Shown piece by piece: positions 23,540-34,280 of a stretch of DNA of 64,000 bases (its first letter is position 1; each line of letters opens with the position of its first letter). The notes under the pieces are model-generated. The model saw nothing but the letters and a program-made list of their open reading frames with translations, searched no databases and was not told the DNA's origin. The translations under genes and the position numbers were made by a program. Source of the DNA: Fomitopsis serialis. Lineage: Eukaryota > Basidiomycota > Agaricomycetes > Polyporales > Fomitopsidaceae. The stretch covers positions 310,001 through 374,000 of the forward strand of contig NW_025954988.1 in NCBI RefSeq assembly GCF_022376445.1, in the 5' to 3' direction.

Positions 23540-25344
23540 ATGGGCTGCACTCACTCTCGGCACCGATATCATCGCGACATGCACAAGCTGCACAAACCCG
23601 AGCAGGAACCGGAGTACGAGGGGGAGCACGAGCGAGAACACGAGCAGGAACACGAGCGAGAACACGGGAGGGGACACGAGCAAGAGCGCGAGCGGACCCC
23701 TTCCCCGAGTCCAGCTATGAGCGCAATGCGACTCCACCATCTCTCGCGCCCCGACCGCTTTCGATCCGGCTATCGACCCTCGTTCTACGCCGCATACGCA
23801 CGTGCTGCAAAGCGATACCGTTTTGAAGCGAGCAAATATGGAAGCTTTGCATATCGGAAGAATGTCGTCGTGAAAGTGAGGAGCATGAACGACAATTCTA
23901 CCGACCACGAAGTTCCCGCAGAAGCAATCCAGAACGGTATGGGTTCTTCAGGTCCTGAACCGTGAGCTTACCTGACCTCTCGGCCATGTCAGAGTAAGGA
24001 AGACTAGTGACGGTCGATTGGCCTGTTTCTCACTTCGAATCCGGAACAGTTCTGAATATGTCGTGCCTGTCAGCATCGGCACTCCGGGGAAGACGTTGAT
24101 GCTGGATTTTGACACGGGATCGTCAGACCTTTGGGTCTGGAGGTAAGTCTCGTCCGGTGTGGTCCACGCTTGACCAGTCACGTATTGAATACCATTGAGT
24201 TCGGAGATCGCTGGGGCCGGGAAATACCGAGCGTCGCACCGTCTGTACCACCCTCACCTCTCCGCTACTGCGAAGAAGGTAGATGGGTCGTGGAAGATCT
24301 CCTACGGCGACGGGTCCTCCGCTTCGGGCGACGTTTGGATGGACCACATCAGGGTCGCAGGCGTGCGCATTCACGGCCAAGCGGTGGAGGTTGCGCAGCG
24401 CCTGAGTCGGGCCTTCCTCACAGATGGAGGGAACGACGGCCTGCTCGGCTTGGCGTTCCCGAAGCTGAATACAGTGGAGCCGCACCGTGTTGCAACTCCT
24501 GTAGAGAACATGCTCGAGATGAGGCTGATAGATCCTGTGCGTTCTGATTATGTTCCACGGGAGCTGTCCATAGATGGTATTGTGTATAGCCCGTTTTCAC
24601 CTGCAAACTCGGACACGGCTCTGAGCAAAGTTTTTATTCATTCGGTGCGTCGTCCCTTGCTTCCAGGAACGCAATGCCCATCCCCAATGCCGCACAGGGT
24701 TCATCGACGAATCAGTAACCCGTCATCCAGTCGTGTACCACCACGTCAACTCGTATGTGGTTCGCTTCCTTCTGATACATCCGTGTTCACCGCAGATCTA
24801 CAGTTCGCGAGGCTTCTGGGAAGTCGCCTCCACAGCATACGTGGTGGACAACAGGCCGTACAAGAGTCGGGACAACACGGCGATCATTGACACGGGCACC
24901 ACGCTCTGTCTGGTGCACGACGACGCTGTGGAGAGGATCTACCACAGAATCAATGGTGCGCGGTACAGCAACAGTCGCGGAGGCTGGATATACCCCAACC
25001 ATGAGCGACTCCCCGATGTCGAGTTTGCTATAGGGCATACAATGTATCGCGTACGTTTTGCTGGGCATCATTGTTAATGTCAATTGTGTAGCTGACATAG
25101 CATCGGACAGTTGAACGAGGTTGATTTCCACTATAGCGATGCTGGCGATGGCTTCACGTTCGGCGGCATCCAAAGCCGTGGAGACCTCCATTACGATATA
25201 TTCGGTGATGTCTTCCTGAAGTCGCTCTACGTCGTCTGTACGTTGCCTCAGATTTCGCGCTTATCCAGAACTGGCTGACTAGGAGGAATCTGCATAGTCG
25301 ATCAGGCCAACCTCAAGATTGGTGTTGCCCAGAGAGATGATTGA
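23540..25344 (+). CDS. Aspartic peptidase (A1 family) with atypical N-terminus
   Basis: The catalytic core is complete across about seven exons: [17 protein letters not shown], first active site [12 protein letters not shown], flap region [13 protein letters not shown], second active site [11 protein letters not shown], and the C-terminal [23 protein letters not shown]. Splicing also recovers [19 protein letters not shown] joined to [13 protein letters not shown]. The stop is at 25342-25344. Secreted fungal members start with a signal peptide; here the N-terminus is [13 protein letters not shown], then an acidic/basic [10 protein letters not shown] repeat of about 25 residues, with no hydrophobic signal. 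An unseen upstream exon could carry the signal, or the enzyme may be intracellular. The start could also be 23579. Confidence 0.85.
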
Positions 25345-26080
25345 GCTATGCTTCCTGTGCCGCTGTGCTTGCGAAGACACCGGACCCCGGTGTGAATGAT
25401 CGTGCTCTTGACTTATGACTACTTAACTTCTTGGATGACGGGACGATCCACCACTGTCGTGATATGCCATTGTGTGTACCTGTGGCTATTGTATTACCAT
25501 TGTGTAGCAAACATCGAGTAGAGCTGCTGTCTCACTACTGTGCTTCATTCCAGATATATTCGTCGAACTCGGCCTGACAAATGAGTATATGCAAGGTACG
25601 TAACGTATCATATGCCAAGAGCAGAGGACGCATATCCCGGTGCACTTTCGGCGATGGGACTGATGTGCCGACTGCCCGGGCTAAGATAGTATTTTCGCTA
25701 CTTGCCACGATGAGCGCTGAGCGTCTACGTTTCCGTGCGCACTGTGCACAGTGTGATAGGCACGTGCACTTACTTATGGTAGGGTACCCCGTCTCGCCGC
25801 TGTTGACTCTGAGTTTCCCGACTCTTTCGGATCATAATCCATTGTTATTGAACACTCGCGCCCACGCCTGCGGGACAGTCCACACATCCACGGAACGCGC
25901 GCTGCCCAGACAGGTGTCGACTCTCTGAGTCGATGTTTCAGAAATGAGGAGTGTGGACGCAGCGGTGATGGTGCGTCCACACAGATATGAGACCAGGCTG
26001 ATGCGGCTACTATTGACGATGCATCGGCAATGTCGAGGACGAGGACAAGGTGTGAGTACCAGTAGATTCAATTCGTCACG
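25345..26080. other. Intergenic, nothing recognised
   Basis: Short open frames only. The stretch separates the aspartic peptidase from the P450, which run in the same direction. Confidence 0.4.
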
Positions 26081-26084
26081 ATCA

Positions 26085-26090
26085 TATAAG
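26085..26090 (+). promoter_or_regulatory. TATA box of the P450 gene
   Basis: TATAAG about 55 bases upstream of the ATG at 26141, at a typical distance. Confidence 0.45.
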
Positions 26091-26140
26091 AGTGCTCAGT
26101 TGCGGTACCCCTTCTAGCATTCTGCACCAGCCTATCGGAC

Positions 26141-28518
26141 ATGGATACTACAGTACTTCTCGTCCAGTGCCTCCTCGTATTCGGGCTAAGCCTCGGGATA
26201 TACCACGCTGTGAAACGCGTCTTCGTCACAAATTCCTTGGACAATGTACCAGGCCCACTGTCGCAGTCATTTATCAAAGGTACGCCTGTTAGCCTTCGTA
26301 CAAGCGTTCTTCACAAAGCTCATTGGCTCATATCATGACTATCAGGGAATATGGCCCAATATCACAGCCCCGATTCGGCGAAATTTCAGCGACATATAGT
26401 AGATGATTACGCTGCGTATGTCGTCAAACTGCACAATATCTTCAATGTACGTGTTTACTTCGGTGTATGGGCAAAGAGACTCATTTATTGTCAGAGGCCC
26501 GCGCTGTACATCTACGACCCAACAGCGCTTCATACGATTCTGATCAAGGATGGGAACAACTGGGGACCCACACCACACTTCACTGCGTGAGTCTCTCTGA
26601 TGCATACAATGTAAGCTCGCGACGCCGACATATGTACATAGCATGAACAGAGCGCTGTTCGGTCCAGGGTTATTATCTACACTTGGTGCGCCAGCTCTGC
26701 TTTCCTGCTGTTACCGTGTACTGAGTGTATACGCTACTAGGTGATCAACATCGGAAGCAGCGCAAAATGCTCAATCCTGTTTTTTCTGCTAACCACATGC
26801 GGTTCATGCTACCGATGTTCTACGACACTGTCCGAAGAGTACGTGCGTCTCTAATTATGATAGTCAATCACTCATGAAGTCTCCGTGTCAGCTTTGTGAC
26901 GCTATCAAAAGTCGTATCGAGAATGGGTCGCAAGAATTAGACATGGCGAATTGGATGGGTCGAACAGCACTAGAACTCATCGGGCAAGGTGGTCTGGGCT
27001 ATTCTTTTGATAATCTCGTCGACGACAAGGAAGATGCGTTGGCTGAATCCATGAAACTCTTATTGTGAGTTGCAAGGTCTTGCAATCCATTGCAATCAAT
27101 CCGAGTCGCGACCACTCACTCCACGTCTTTTAGCCCTAATGTGTCCAAGCTTTCGGTGCTCGCACTGTTCTCACCTCAGCTGCGGGCCATCGTACCCGCT
27201 GGATTGCGAGGCCCTTTGGCCAGCATCGCACCGATCGCAGCTGCACGTGATATCAAGTACAACGCAGATTTCGTGGCACAGAAGATGCAGGCCATATACG
27301 ATTCGAAGAAGCGTGCCTTGCAACAAGGCGACGACGCCGTTGCAGAGCAGATCGGGCAAGGGAAGGATATCATGAGTATCCTCAGCAAGTAGTCTAATTT
27401 ACTAGCGTGGACCAGTACTCATCTGATGACACAGTGAAAGCGAATATGCAAGCAGCAGAGAAAGACGGTCTATCGGAGTACGAGTTGGTCTCACAGATGT
27501 CGTGAGTGCCATCGCGTACAGACCATTCCAACCCCTTCCTGATCTATTGTGTAGCACCTTGGTTTTGGCGGCCATGGACACGACGTCCAATACCTTGTCC
27601 CGAATCTTGCTCATTCTCGCCGAGCATCCGGGCGTCCAGCAGCGTCTGCGCGCGGAGATCGTCGAGGCTTCTCATCACGGCGAGGATCTGCCGTACGATC
27701 GTCTCATGAAATTGCCCTATCTCGATGCTGTGTGTCGAGAAACGCTACGTCTGTGAGTGTTGAGCTAGCGGGCGATAATAGTCCAGTTTGAGAGGTTATG
27801 TGTTTCTAGGTATTCTCCTTTGCAATGGTCGACCAGAGTGTAAGCGCTATGGTTCCGAGAAGTGAATTGACTCAAATACATGTACCCCACTTGCAGAGCG
27901 ACACAGGATACCGTCGTACCGGTCTCAAAGCCAATTCGCGGAATCGACGGCAAACTAATCACTCAACTGGTGGTACCGAAGGGCACGGAGGTTTTCCCTG
28001 GTGTAACCGGCTGCAACACGAGCAAGGCATTCTGGGGTGAAGACGCATTGGAGTGGAAGCCGGAGCGTTGGTTATCGCCGCTTCCGGAATCCGTGACCAA
28101 AGCGGGCCTGCCTGGTGTAGCGGCCAACCTGTAAGTCAATTGCCCACTACCGCTATTATGTTCCTTTGCGTACTGAACCCGCCCGCGTAGAATGTCCTTC
28201 CTCGGCGGGAGGCGTGCTTGCATGTAAGTTGCGATGAGATTCGTGTGGTCCGGCTAATGGTCGACACCGATCATTGTAGCGGTTTCACGTTCGCGGAAAT
28301 GGAGATGAGTGAGTCGGTGTAGTACGAATATACCGTGTCAAGCATAGCTGAAGTCATTGATAGAGGTCGTGTTGGTCGCATTGCTGCAGAGCTTCGACTT
28401 CGCTCCCTCCGATAAACAAGTTCATTGGATCGCGTCTCCCATCTTTTATCCATCCATCACTGAAGACGGGATGACTCCGCGGATGCCGCTCCAAGTCTCT
28501 ACGTGCCACCACTGGTAG
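26141..28518 (+). CDS. Cytochrome P450 monooxygenase, multi-exon
   Basis: A full-length class II microsomal P450 in at least ten exons. It has an N-terminal membrane anchor (LLVQCLLVFGLSLGIYHAV) and the proline hinge PGPLSQ. The C-helix is GDQHRKQRKMLNPVFS and the I-helix oxygen-binding motif LAAMDTTSNT (alanine in place of the usual glycine of AGxDT). The K-helix is ETLRL, the PERF-like motif WKPERWL, and the heme-binding loop FLGGRRACIG with the cysteine ligand. The stop is at 28516-28518. The helix sequences resemble the large CYP5150-type group of Agaricomycetes, but I do not assign a subfamily. No neighbouring biosynthetic genes suggest a substrate. It appears intact. Confidence 0.9.
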
Positions 28519-28876
28519 TACTGTAGCCATGTATTCGAGTACTATGGGGTGTCTGAGTACCACTCGCGTCGAACTTCGGTGGGATGAGTACTATGTAACA
28601 TTGTCTAATACCGCTACATAGAACGATGTTGCAATCTCGGGCGATTAAGTATGTGCTATGCGTATGTAGAGCGGGGCCCGAACGCGATCGCGAAGGGCAG
28701 ACATTAATTGCTAACTTATGTACTCATGAACTACTGTAACCCGATGCCAGTGGATATGTTACACTGTGGCTGGAATTTCTGGCGGGTCGCGCGGCTGACG
28801 GCATCCCCCGAGAGCGAGCTCCAGCCTCCTCCGAGTCCGTAGCTCCAGAACTCCAACAACTTTGAACGCCCCTACC

Positions 28877-30677
28877 ATGTCGCCCAATCTCTCCGCCCTC
28901 ACCTTCGCCAGCAATGCCACTGTTGTCTCCGAGCACAGCCCCGACGAGTACGAGAGGACGTCCTATTATAACGGCATCACTGGGGGCAGCGACCACCCAG
29001 AACTCGTGTACCGTTCGGACTTCCTCACCACGCTCTTCCCCAAGCCCGTCGGCAGATACGCCCATATCCCCGTCAAGTCGCTCCGCGGAGTCTTCGACAC
29101 CCCGCTCAATAGTATCTGGGACACTGTCGGTCCCCAGATTCGTGACCTGATCAAGGCCCGTGAGATCCACTGGTCGTCCGTCGACCCTGCTCGCTTCTTC
29201 ACCCACGGATCGCCAGGAGGCGAAGGGGAGTCTCGGTCCCGTCGTCATCTGGGTCGGCGTCATTCCCAGTTCTACCTCCGCTGATACTGCCAGTGCCCAC
29301 GAGGTCTCCCAAGATATCCTTGCTCTCCTGCTGAAGAACGGAGTCGAGGGCGCTGTTGTGGAATGGCGCGAAGCGGTCCCGCACAGGTTGGCACTGGCAG
29401 GCCTCCCCCTTATACGCCATGTCGGCAGCAACAATTCCACCCACTATGTACGTCGCTTCCTCACTGCTCTTCTCGGTGTTCCCCTTGCAGCCGAAGAAAA
29501 GCAGGAGGAAGACGCCCGGGGCACTCTTACGCTCTGGTTCCACGAGAACAAAGACAAGGACGGCAACCCCAGCAACAAGGTTTACGGAGTCAGCAACTGC
29601 CACGTCCTGCGCAAGAACACCACCGTCGATTACGAGCACAGAGATGGCGCACGCATGAACCACGTTCGAGTTAGTGGACTGCATCGATTCCAGCGCGGTA
29701 TCGACGATATCACGAAGGCTGTTGCTGATCACGGCATTCTCGCTGACCTTTGTGCCCGAGAGATCGTCAAACGGCAGGTAACGGAGAGGCAGGACCCGGA
29801 GAACGCGAGAGAGATCCAACGGATTCGGCGCAAATTGGATGACGAGCATGAAGCTATTGCCGATCTCGAGGCCCTCTGCGCCGAAGCCACCGAATACTGG
29901 TCGGATATCAAGCTCCACCGCACCATCGGGCACGTTCAATATGCTGCAGCGCATCGCGGCCGACAATTCGGAAGGTGGCACACCATTTACCTCGGACTGG
30001 GCTGCGTTCTTGGCTGCTGAGGCGAAGGTCAAGGATGAATTCGAAGGCAACGTCATTGATCTCGGTGCGTTTCGACTGATCTTTCTCGTATTCACCTCGT
30101 CTAACAAAAACAACCTTATGCAGGATCCAAGTATTCTCCCCCAGACCTTAGAGATATGTTCTATCCGCTGGGTGGTGGTCCGACCACGTTCAAGTTTCCC
30201 GAGGACAGAAGGCTCCGGCTCGAGGGCTGCGTCACGAAAGAGGACCTCGCCAACCCTGCCGCATTCGACAGTGACGGCCAGCGCTGCCTTATCGTCGGCA
30301 AAGACGGCAACACCACCGACCTCACCGTCGGACGCTACGCCGGCCTGGTTTCATTCGTTCGCAACGAAGTCGGCCTCGAGTCCGTCGAGCTCGGTATCTA
30401 CAACTCGGGTGTCAAGATCGCTGAAGTCTTCTCCGCTAAGGGAGACTCGGGCTCCCTCGTCTGGCACACAACGGACGGTAAAGCTCGCATCGTTGGCCAA
30501 CTCCACTCTGGACACAATAAAGGCGGATCGACTAGCAACCATGTTACGTACTGCACCCCTGGCTGGTACTTGCTGGACCAGATCAAGAAGACATTCAAGT
30601 ACGCCGACTTCTACGGCACCACCTGGGCAGCGGGCGAACAGCTACTACGCGGTCACGAGATTCAGATAAACGCGTAA
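28877..30677 (+). CDS. Trypsin-fold serine peptidase-like protein, frame broken twice
   Basis: The ATG at 28877 (MSPNLSALTF) starts about 110 good codons. The frame then shifts by one at the GGGG run 29225-29228, continuing SLGPVVIWVGV, and shifts again near 29949-29958, continuing AADNSEGGTPF. One intron (about 30061-30123) precedes SKYSPPDLRDMFYPLGG. Two motifs suggest a PA-clan peptidase: YGVSNCHVLR, with a likely catalytic histidine, and SAKGDSGSLVW, with a likely catalytic serine. Between them lies a charged coiled-coil-like segment (AREIQRIRRKLDDEHEAIADLEAL). I recall similar proteins in multicopy families of mushroom-forming fungi, without known function. The final residues and stop lie inside duplicated DNA (30647-31017). 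It is either a pseudogene or has two sequence errors. Confidence 0.7.
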
Positions 30678-31017
30678 GCGGCTGATGTTGCCCTCAGTTT
30701 GACAACTGACTCAAGGGACAAAGACCGCAAGTGCGCAGTATCCAGTGCGCCTGAGTGGGGAACATGGCCGCACGCGGCATAATACATTGTGTGAAAACTA
30801 GCTAGAGCACAGCGATGTACCAGAGACCACGACAGGGGAAACAAACGAATTTATGACCATGACTACAACCCAATGTCGATGACCAAGATCCTGACCATCC
30901 GCCTCGTTGAGAGCCTTGTCGTTGGCCTCCGTGAGCTCCTCCGTGATGTCCACATTCCCTTTGCACCCGCACGTCTTGATATGGCTGCCGAACGAATCTC
31001 GACGACTGAAGCTTTGC
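30647..31017. repeat. Inverted copy of the zinc-finger 3' end
   Basis: On the minus strand, 31017 down to 30647 matches 18424-18790. It encodes a diverged CTCGKG-like tail (SFGSHIKTCGCKGNVDITEELTEAND, shown here only to mark the homology) but has lost the original stop. The far end of the copy overlaps the last ten or so codons and the TAA of the peptidase-like gene on the plus strand. It is a gene fragment, not an active gene. Confidence 0.88.
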
Positions 31018-31019
31018 CA

Positions 31020-31400
31020 GTGCCTGCTCGCTCGCCCGCTCTCGTGTTCCCGCGCTCGCTTTCTCATTAGCTTGGTCGTCCACCGGCTCGTGCCCGTCCG
31101 CCCTCGTCTTCGCCGTCTTTCCCGCATGCCCGCACACCTTCACCCGTCCGCTCGCTCGTCTACTTACCCGCCTTCTTTTTGCATACCCGCTCGCGCTCGC
31201 ATTCTCGTCTGCTCACCCGCCTGCCCGCCCACGCATACTCCTTCTCACCCGCGCCTTCTCTCGCCCACGCCTTCTCTCGCCCGCGCTCCCGCCCGCGCTT
31301 ACCTGCCCACCCGCTCGCCCATTTGCCCCGCTCTTCCCCGGGCCCAGGCTCCCGCTCGCCCGCCTACCCGTGGACCCGCCTACCCGCCTACATCCGTGCG
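31020..31400. repeat. C-rich low-complexity array (CTCGCCCGC type)
   Basis: Degenerate CCCGCTCGC/CCCGCCTACC units, the same family as 1263-1582. It abuts the duplicated zinc-finger segment and is followed by the CCCGTACCCGC / GGTACGGGC element at 31395-31475. Open frames here reflect composition only. Confidence 0.65.
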
Positions 31401-31475
31401 AAACACGTACCCGCCGCGGCAGGTACGGGCATAGGCCGAGCTCGGGACCCCATAGGTATACCCGTGCTCGGCCCT
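31395..31475. repeat. Second copy of the GTACCCGC/GGTACGGG element
   Basis: ACGTACCCGCCGCGGCAGG, then TACGGGCATAGG and GGTATACCCGTGCTCGGC, matches the layout of 3217-3310. The flanking CATC-CGTGC-AAA-CGTACCCGC words are shared by both copies. Confidence 0.5.
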
Positions 31476-31668
31476 ACCGTGACCGGGGCCTACAGGCTGA
31501 GGCCTGAGAGTGGTGTCCGCGATGTTCTTGTAATATGTAGTTGACTTCCGCAGACACAAGTCTCCTTGTCTGTGGTCGTCTTGTGGAACAGTAATGGTAG
31601 AATTGCGTAGACGGTCGCAAATCGGTGCAATAGGTCCCGACAACTACACATCAGCCAAGGCCGTGCTT

Positions 31669-32898
31669 CTACTTTGGCTCAGAATCATGGATGCCCGGCC
31701 CAACGACATCCGCCCCAGGGAGTAGCCAACGAAATGTGACGCTCAGCCTGACGTCTCGGGAAAATACAACAGGTGGACCCTCGCTGTCCTCAGACTCAAC
31801 CAGGTCCTCCATACACTTCTCGATCCCATGCGTCCACCCATACCGCGCCTCCTCCGTCATGACGATCACGCTCCCGGGCGGGAGGTACACGCCACACCTC
31901 TCGCTCTCTCCTGGGACGATCTCTTCCGCACGCTGCGACGCAGGCTCGTCGCCGCGCCCTTTGAGAACCTTCGCAAAGCGCATGACGCATCCAGAGCCGA
32001 AGCTCACGCCAATGATCCCGTCTCCATAGCGGTCGAGGAGGTCTACGTGCGGCGTGATGCCGTCGCCGGGCCAGTAGAGGTTGAGGATCGCTTGTCGGGC
32101 GTAGGGCGTCGGCGGAGGAGGGAAGAGGAGAGCGTATTGCTCTGGAGGGAGGAGTGGGCGGAGGAGTGTGGACAAGGAGGAGAGAAGGGAGTTAAGTACA
32201 GGGGGCAGACCGCTACCACTGCCCAGCTGGGCGGACTCCCCTGCACGCTCGAAGAGCATGACCTGGTCAACATCAGGCGAGCGGAAGTACATCTGCATGC
32301 ACGTCGCCATAACGTCCTCTGCAAGATCGTCCGGTATTCGTAGAGCAGGATCGAACAAGAGCCCAGGGATAGACGGCGCACTGCGACTGGCGAGTATGTT
32401 AGAGTCGCCTGTCGAATGCGCAGAGTTGAGAGTGGTGACCGACGATACGCGAGTTATGCTTGAGGGCACCAAAGGTATTTCACCAGTACAGTCATCGAGA
32501 GACGGGGCCTCTGACGAAGGCCCAAAGAGAGAGTCGACGTCCGAGTCCGATGAGGACTCCTGCGAGTACTCGGAGGGTGTCTCCTCCTCCGCCGTGGCCG
32601 CGTCAGCGAGCTTTTGAAGTATGGCAGTATCCGTGACAATGCTCAGCTGAATTGGGGCAGTCATGGAGGGCGGGGGTGCTGCTGTGTTGGCAGGCTTGCG
32701 TCTGACCGCTCGTCCTTGGCTTTCATCCTCGGCGGGAGGATGTTTGCGCTTGCCAGTGCTAGTCTGAAACCCATCCGGGATCATATAACAGATGAGAGGA
32801 TCTCGTCGAAGTCCCGGCGCTGACAAGAACAGGAGCGGAATGGGATCCTCGGCGAAGATGGCAGTGCAACACCTGGGATGATGCACCGCGACAGTCAC
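31669..32898 (-). CDS. AlkB-like Fe(II)/2-oxoglutarate dioxygenase
   Basis: A single uninterrupted frame of 409 codons. The C-terminal half holds the AlkB core: NLYWPGDGITPHVDL (iron ligands HxD), YGDGIIGVSFGSGCVMRF, VYLPPGSVIVM, the distal histidine in YGWTHGI, and RLSVTFRWL, which carries the arginine pair for 2-oxoglutarate and substrate. The N-terminal half is low-complexity, acidic and Ser-rich. AlkB relatives repair alkylated nucleic acids or modify RNA or protein; this one most resembles the ALKBH6/7-like or fungal group, and the substrate is unknown. An in-frame ATG at 32784 (MIPDGF) is an alternative start. The gene is divergent from SAP18, with only about 120 bases between starts. 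Confidence 0.85.
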   Translation of the reverse strand: MTVAVHHPRCCTAIFAEDPIPLLFLSAPGLRRDPLICYMIPDGFQTSTGKRKHPPAEDESQGRAVRRKPANTAAPPPSMTAPIQLSIVTDTAILQKLADAATAEEETPSEYSQESSSDSDVDSLFGPSSEAPSLDDCTGEIPLVPSSITRVSSVTTLNSAHSTGDSNILASRSAPSIPGLLFDPALRIPDDLAEDVMATCMQMYFRSPDVDQVMLFERAGESAQLGSGSGLPPVLNSLLSSLSTLLRPLLPPEQYALLFPPPPTPYARQAILNLYWPGDGITPHVDLLDRYGDGIIGVSFGSGCVMRFAKVLKGRGDEPASQRAEEIVPGESERCGVYLPPGSVIVMTEEARYGWTHGIEKCMEDLVESEDSEGPPVVFSRDVRLSVTFRWLLPGADVVGPGIHDSEPK

Positions 32899-33017
32899 AG
32901 TGGTCCAAAGCCATGGACCCCGGAAAGGCGAATTACGTCAGCAATCCTTCGGCCACGCGCGCTTAGACCCAACACAGTTCATACTCGACTCCCAACGTCC
33001 TCCTCGTCGCCCTCGCA

Positions 33018-33995
33018 ATGGAAGATACAACGCCTTCCGGTCGTCCCATCATTGACAGGGGAAAGGTGCGGTCCACTGAACTGACATGATCCGTGTGGCT
33101 GACAGTGCGTCATCACAGACGGCCCCGTTCCTCATCCGCACCTTCATCAAAATCGGCAGCTTCCACCGTGTTGCACAGTTCGAAGATGGCCCTATTCCAA
33201 CAGCGGACGAGCACCAAATCTTTACATGGTTTGTCTTTTGCCTCTCTCTGACATGTTCTTGGGCTTACCATGTCTAATTCGTGTAGGAAGGATGCAACAC
33301 TGCGCGAAGTGCTGACCACCCTCCGCGCAACTGCACCCGCCCTGCCCGAGATGCGGCATCCTCTCGCGCGCTACTCCTTCCGTACGCTCTACGCCGACAG
33401 TGCGACGCGCGGGCGACTGAATCAAAAAGACCTCGGCATCGTCTACTCGCGCGACATCCTTGGCGAGCCCGGCTCGCTGGCTGCACCCGCACCGCGCCTC
33501 CTCACTGATGAGGACGTCCCACCAGGCGACGACGAGCGTTCGCTCGATGAGCTTCGCTTCGTGCCCGGTGATTATCTTTGCGTCGCCGTCCTCCTCCCGA
33601 AGAACGCCACAATCCCGGGACCTGGCGGCGAGCTCGCCATCAAAGGCAGCGCTACGCCTGTGAGTGCTCCTGCAGCAAATGGCTGGAAGAGTGGTGCGAG
33701 AACGGACGGCGGTTGGGGAGGGGGTGCATCCGTTGCCGCTGGTCCACCAGGTGGGCTGGGAAGGGGCGGTGGACATTGGCGCGGCGGCTCAGACGCGCCC
33801 CCAGCTGGGCCGCGTGGTGGGCGTGGTGGACGCGGTGGGTTTGGTGGAAGGGACAGGGATGACGACAGGCGCGTGCCCCCTCCACGCCGAGACTCACCAC
33901 CTCCGCCGAGGAGGGATACCCGGGGTGACCGTCGAGACAGACGGGGTGGCTCACGGTCGAGGAGTCCGCCGAGGCGGCGGTTGCGATATGACTGA
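33018..33995 (+). CDS. SAP18: SAP18, Sin3-associated polypeptide, with RGG/RS tail
   Basis: After the first exon (MEDTTPSGRPIIDRGK) and an intron (33066-33117), the sequence reads TAPFLIRTFIKIGSFHRV. It then gives EHQIFTWKDATLREVLTTLR across a second intron, RHPLARYSFRTLYADSATRGR, GIVYSRDILGEPGSL and LDELRFVPGDYLCVAVLLPKN. This is the complete SAP18 ubiquitin-like fold. SAP18 joins the Sin3 histone deacetylase complex and the exon-junction-associated ASAP complex. Unusually, about 100 further residues follow: Gly-rich (GRGGGHWRGG, GGRGGRGGFGGRD), then Arg-Asp and Arg-Ser rich, ending RSRSPPRRR. That tail suggests RNA binding or splicing-speckle localisation. Confidence 0.93.
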
Positions 33996-34280
33996 GGTGT
34001 GCTGTATTCTATTCTGTTTTCTCGCAATTACATGTCGGGCTGCTCTGCTTCGTGCTGTCGTCAATCCACGTCGGTTATTATATGATCGTATGCTCGGTTC
34101 GACACAACTGATGTGCGTGAATTGTTCCGGGGGCAGCAAAATTCTCGATAGCAGCGAGAACGCGATTAAAGCACATTTCTAACGCACGATAGGTGATAGC
34201 TACATTGATTTACTGTGAATCTTCTCTCCCCCTCATGACGGATATCGGAACATCGGGTGCGGTCTGACTCTGAGTGCGCT

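Noticed and set aside
26141..30677. P450 plus peptidase plus secreted protein as a secondary-metabolite cluster
   Set aside because: No synthase, transferase or transporter next to the P450; the neighbours are unrelated peptidases and repeats.
32614..32823. Plus-strand frames opposite the AlkB-like gene
   Set aside because: Antisense shadows; the minus-strand AlkB frame is continuous and carries the catalytic motifs.
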